DNA of 25,526 nucleotides from a virus. The stretch is from positions 1 through 25,526 of IMG/VR virus record IMGVR_UViG_3300034102_003108. One strand, written 5' to 3'. The translations under genes and the position numbers were made by a program. Positions 22,212 to 25,526 of the stretch are shown here, one piece after another. Each line of letters begins with the position of its first letter. Positions within the stretch are counted from its first letter, which is position 1. The notes beneath the pieces are model-generated. The model had not been told where the DNA came from, did not search any database, and was given only the letters and a program-made list of their open reading frames with translations.

Positions 22212-22648
22212 GCTGGAAATCCCTCGCCAAGCGCACCAACAGCCTCCCCGAAGGCTGGAGCACCCCCGACGAAATCGCCGCCGACCTCGATTGCGAGCCA
22301 AGCGAGGTGCCAAAAATACTCGCCAGCGCGATCCGCGACGGACTTGTCGAAAAGCAAAACTTCCCCCACTGGCAACCCGGCAGCAGACAACTCCTCTACC
22401 AGACCGGCTACCGGCAGAAAACTGGCAAGGTTATCTCGGAAAAAAGCCCACATATTTCTGACAAAACCCCAGACTCCATCCCCGGCATCCCCGCCGATTT
22501 GCTGCCCAAGGTTCGCCAAAAAATCCTCGAGCACCCGCACAAAACCGCCAGCGCAATCAAAGACCTGTTTTCCACAAACAACCGCACACGCCTGAGCGTA
22601 GCAGCGATCCGCGGCCTACTTGACAAGCATCCGCAGAATAGAAGGTAG
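22208..22648 (+). CDS. Winged-helix DNA-binding protein, 146 aa
   Basis: Coupled by ATGA to the metallophosphoesterase. Residues 13-58 (GWSTPDEIAADLDCEPSEVPKILASAIRDGLV in pieces) read as a winged helix that replaces a typical HTH. The Gln/Arg-rich wing is followed by a linker, then a second HTH-like helix pair (KTASAIKDLFSTNNRTRLS) near the C-terminus. This is the usual make-up of phage regulators. It is the last gene before the tail nozzle-like gene, and its final codons contain a CCGCAGAATAGAA block. Target and partner are unknown. Confidence 0.65.
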   Translation: MSWKSLAKRTNSLPEGWSTPDEIAADLDCEPSEVPKILASAIRDGLVEKQNFPHWQPGSRQLLYQTGYRQKTGKVISEKSPHISDKTPDSIPGIPADLLPKVRQKILEHPHKTASAIKDLFSTNNRTRLSVAAIRGLLDKHPQNRR

Positions 22649-24550
22649 ATGCCCGATGACCAAACAATCGTAGAAGGCGACGCCGGATTCCTCGGCATGG
22701 CCTCCCGCCTCAACCCGCTGCAACTCCAGCCGGGCATGGTCCAGTATTGTGAAAACATGCGCCTCGACCGAGGCGTGGCGCAGACGCGCAAAGGCGCGAA
22801 GCGGTTGGGTGATGGCATCTCTGCAGGCACGCAGCCTCTCACTCTCCCATTTGTGCTGGATGCCAATGCCCGCGTGCGCACGATCTACAGCGGCGGCATC
22901 TTCGCCAGCGGCGTTTTCAGCTCGCCGAACTACGACGACGAGAATGAATACATCGTTCTCTGCGGGCCGACCTCGGCGTTTCTCTACCGGCAGGATGAGC
23001 CTATCGAGGAGATCAGCTATCCCGCCACCGGCACAGCGTCCGACGAGATCATCGAGCCCACGGACAGCGTTTCGACGATACAGGCTTTCAACCGTTTCTA
23101 CCTCCTGCGCGAGGCCGACATGACTCTGCCTGGCTGGGATTGGAAATACACCACCGCCAGCGGCATCGCAGTCTCTGGCACCACGGCCACCGTCCACATC
23201 ACCGCCCATGGCCTCGCTGCTGGACAGCGCGTGCGGATAGAGGAGGGGAGCCAAGCGGCATTCCAAGGGCATGAGTATGACATCCTCGCCGCTACGGCCA
23301 ATGCCTTCACCCTCGCCGTGCCTGCTGGCACATTGCCGGATGTCGCCGCCGACATCGCAATCCGCCGCGTCAAAGCTCCGCTGTGGTGGGATGGCTCGAC
23401 GATGGAATTTCAACGCGCCGCCTCGGGCGTGCCTGCCGAGGGCGTGACCTTCAAGACCCTGCGCTCCGCCGGCTGGGCCAGCTATATAGGCAACCGCCTG
23501 TGGATCCCCGATGGCCGCGACACCGTGGCCATCTCGGATGTTCTCGACCCCGACCTCTACGACCCGTTTTTCCAATCTTTCCGCGCCAACCAGGGCAGCA
23601 ACGACTACCTCGTCGCCATTCACCCATGGGTCGAAGGCCAAGCGCTGGTCTTCCTACGCAACTCGATCTGGCTGGCCAACCTCACCGACACCAGCAACGC
23701 GACGGGAGACACCTTCACGGTGGACTCTGCCGTTTCCAAGCTCACGCTCCTCACCGATGAAATCGGCTGCGTAGCCCGCCGCTCGATCCAGACGGCCGGG
23801 CAGTTTGTGTTTTTCCTCAGCGACGCCGGAGTTTACCGCCTCGACACCCAGCTCGACCTCAAGCTCCGCGCAAACACCCAGCCGCTCTCGGACCCCATCG
23901 CCGACCAGATCGACGAGATCAACAGCGATTACGCCCACCTTGCCGTAGGCCGTTGGTGGAATAACCGCTATTACCTCGCGGTGCCCATCGGCGAGAACGC
24001 CACGGCCAACAACACCCTTTTCCTCTGGAACGCCCTCAACTCGCAGTGGGAATCCCGCGACACCTACGCCATCAACCTCGACGAGCTCCTCGTCGCCGCC
24101 TACTCCAGCCAGCGCCGCCTCTTCGCAGCAAGCCGCGCCGGAACGCTCTTCCTGCTCGATGAACTCGACTACGGCGACGATGTGCCCTACGCAAACGCGC
24201 AAGACCTCTATACCGAAATTCCCTCCGAACTCATTACCCGCCGCTACGGCTGGGGTAGCCTCAATGCCAAGCGCCTGACCCGCGCCAAGGCCAGCGTGCT
24301 CCTGCCGGACGCCTCCGCCTGCACGCTCGATGCCGTGACGACTGACTACGATGCGGACTTCCAAGTCGCCTCACTCACGAACACCACCGGCGAGGAGGAA
24401 GACTACACGCTCAAAGCCCCCCTGCGCTGCAAAGCCACCGGCCTTGACCTCCGCTTCCGCACGCAAAGCGGCCGCCCCATCCTGCGTCAAATCAGCGCCG
24501 AAGCCACCCGCTCCGCCCTCGACCCCACCGAAACCCGCACCCTCAACTAA
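22649..24550 (+). CDS. Tail nozzle/tubular-like protein, 633 aa
   Basis: The ATG directly follows the upstream stop. The N-terminus GFLGMASRLNPLQLQPG then Y33-C-E-N-M-R-L-D-R-G is the characteristic opening of short-tail tube/nozzle proteins. These have 'xxENMxxxxG' and a beta-propeller body. WW/W repeats and YYLAVPIGEN, FLWNALNSQWESRDTYA and RLFAASRAGTLFLLDELD fit propeller blades. The C-terminus is beta-rich. In podoviruses such a protein forms the lower tail tube below the adaptor. It supports a short tail for this phage. Confidence 0.75.
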   Translation: MPDDQTIVEGDAGFLGMASRLNPLQLQPGMVQYCENMRLDRGVAQTRKGAKRLGDGISAGTQPLTLPFVLDANARVRTIYSGGIFASGVFSSPNYDDENEYIVLCGPTSAFLYRQDEPIEEISYPATGTASDEIIEPTDSVSTIQAFNRFYLLREADMTLPGWDWKYTTASGIAVSGTTATVHITAHGLAAGQRVRIEEGSQAAFQGHEYDILAATANAFTLAVPAGTLPDVAADIAIRRVKAPLWWDGSTMEFQRAASGVPAEGVTFKTLRSAGWASYIGNRLWIPDGRDTVAISDVLDPDLYDPFFQSFRANQGSNDYLVAIHPWVEGQALVFLRNSIWLANLTDTSNATGDTFTVDSAVSKLTLLTDEIGCVARRSIQTAGQFVFFLSDAGVYRLDTQLDLKLRANTQPLSDPIADQIDEINSDYAHLAVGRWWNNRYYLAVPIGENATANNTLFLWNALNSQWESRDTYAINLDELLVAAYSSQRRLFAASRAGTLFLLDELDYGDDVPYANAQDLYTEIPSELITRRYGWGSLNAKRLTRAKASVLLPDASACTLDAVTTDYDADFQVASLTNTTGEEEDYTLKAPLRCKATGLDLRFRTQSGRPILRQISAEATRSALDPTETRTLN

Positions 24551-24552
24551 CC

Positions 24553-25526
24553 ATGGCAACTCTCACCAAAGGCAAAACCTTCACCAACGGCGAACTCGTC
24601 ACCCCTGCCAACCTCCACCAGATGGTCGATGCCGCCACCGTCGCCAACATTGTCAACGCCGACATCGCCGCAAATGCCGCCATCGCCGACACGAAGCTGG
24701 CCACCATTTCCACGGCAAATAAAGTGTCCCAATCCGCCGTAACCAATCTCACCACCGACCTAGCAGGGAAAGCAGCGTCCATACACCAGCACGCTATTGC
24801 GGATACCACTGGGTTACAGACGGCGCTCGACGGCAAAGCGGCTGCAAGCCACAACCACGATGATCGCTATTACACGGAATCGGAGATGAATACTCTGTTG
24901 GCAGGCAAGCAAGCGTCTGGAAGCTATGCACCTGCCAGCGGCATCGCGCCAAGCGCCATCACCGGCACGGCAGTTATCACGACTGACTCGCGCCTGTCCG
25001 ATGCCAGGACGCCGACCACGCACACGCACGATGATCGCTATTACACAGAGACAGAGATAGACACAAAACTCTCCGGCCTGCCTGTTTCTGGCCATACGCA
25101 CACCATTGCACAAGTGACGGGCTTGCAAACGGCCCTTGATGGCAAGCAGGCGTCTGGCTCTTATGCCGCTGCTACGCACACGCACGACGACCGCTATTAC
25201 ACGGAATCGGAGATGAATACTTTGCTCGCAGGCAAGCAGGCGTCTGGAAGCTATGCGCCTGCGACTGGCATTGCTCCAAGCGCCATCACGGGCACGGCGG
25301 TGATTACGACCGACTCTCGCCTCTCGGATGCCAGGACACCGACCACGCATACGCACGACGACCGCTATTACACCGAGACAGAGATGAACAATCTGCTCGC
25401 AGGCAAGCAAGCGTCTGGAAGCTATGCGCCTGCGACGGGTATTGCTCCAAGCGCCATCACGGGCACGGCGGTGATTACGACTGATTCCCGCCTGTCCGAT
25501 GCTAGGACGCCGATAGACTCGTCTGT
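24553..25526 (+). CDS. Repeat-built tail fibre with H-x-H motifs (3' truncated)
   Basis: The frame from ATG 24553 stays open to the window end (324 codons plus 2 bases), so the C-terminus is missing. Residues 1-60 form an Ala-rich start (NIVNADIAANAAIADTKLAT). Then come H-x-H motifs, the metal-binding type of fibre knots, at 24850, 25021, 25093, 25177 and 25348. They sit in units with DDRYYTE, LLAGKQASGSYAPA, GIAPSAITGTAVITTDSRLSD and ARTP. This is a host-contact fibre. Repeats can recombine, so length may vary between relatives. Confidence 0.8.
   Translation, partial: MATLTKGKTFTNGELVTPANLHQMVDAATVANIVNADIAANAAIADTKLATISTANKVSQSAVTNLTTDLAGKAASIHQHAIADTTGLQTALDGKAAASHNHDDRYYTESEMNTLLAGKQASGSYAPASGIAPSAITGTAVITTDSRLSDARTPTTHTHDDRYYTETEIDTKLSGLPVSGHTHTIAQVTGLQTALDGKQASGSYAAATHTHDDRYYTESEMNTLLAGKQASGSYAPATGIAPSAITGTAVITTDSRLSDARTPTTHTHDDRYYTETEMNNLLAGKQASGSYAPATGIAPSAITGTAVITTDSRLSDARTPIDSS
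24850..25526 (+). repeat. 171-bp (57-aa) fibre repeat with H-x-H-DDRYYTE
   Basis: H-x-H-DDRYY begins at 24850, 25021, 25177 and 25348. Two pairs are spaced exactly 171 bases. A shorter 156-base unit lies between them and carries an extra H-T-H at 25093. The last unit loses its H-x-H at the window end (TPIDSS). Confidence 0.85.

Noticed and set aside
1-25526. tRNA genes, CRISPR arrays and insertion sequences
   Set aside because: No cloverleaf with TTCRA-type loop, no regularly spaced direct repeats with unique spacers, and no transposase was recognised on either strand by eye.

Overview
The window is a 25.5 kb piece of a tailed double-stranded DNA phage (or prophage) genome, cut inside a gene at both ends. 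Every gene I can support lies on the + strand. Genes are packed tightly, mostly joined by 4-base ATGA/GTGA or 1-base TAATG overlaps. Most of the sequence is GC-rich, which produces long antisense shadow frames that I left out. No integrase, repressor, tRNA or CRISPR array was recognised. The gene set (TerL, SU10-type capsid, large portal, propeller-like tail protein, no tape measure or tube protein in view) fits a short-tailed, podovirus-like phage, but the missing flanks leave this open. The host is not determined. Mostly Shine-Dalgarno-poor starts and host-like AT-rich and CACAGAG intergenic repeats make a Verrucomicrobiota/Planctomycetota-type host a tentative guess.

Left part (1-4950): DNA replication and recombination. 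It holds the C-terminus of a Sak4-like RecA-fold ATPase, a Cas4/RecB-like PD-(D/E)XK nuclease with a likely iron-sulfur cluster, an SSB-like protein with an acidic DDIPF tail, a RuvC-like resolvase and a DnaB/RepA-type helicase, with small unknown genes between. Together these look like a recombination-dependent replication set. Directly after the helicase (4954-5131) is an unusual array of CCGCARAAT motifs in both orientations, containing a large C-run/G-run hairpin. An exact copy of the motif recurs at 6288, beyond the HTH gene, a candidate small terminase (5395-6183).

Middle part (5141-9815): small accessory genes, an A/T-richer pair of coiled-coil genes, an NrdR-like zinc ribbon, the large terminase, a 63-aa HTH protein and a 94-aa unknown protein. 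It closes with a candidate structured RNA (9686-9763) and a strong intrinsic terminator (9777-9815).

Right part (9960-25526): virion and lysis genes. The order is scaffold, major capsid protein, terminator, small protein, portal, and a connector-like protein with a carbohydrate-binding-like motif. Several small virion-associated genes and two fibre-like genes follow, then a 773-aa repeat-rich fibre. A lysis cassette comes next: two small membrane proteins, a 54-aa lipoprotein and a YkuD-like endolysin. After it come a metallophosphoesterase, a winged-helix protein, a tail-nozzle-like protein and the start of a repeat-built H-x-H tail fibre that runs off the end.
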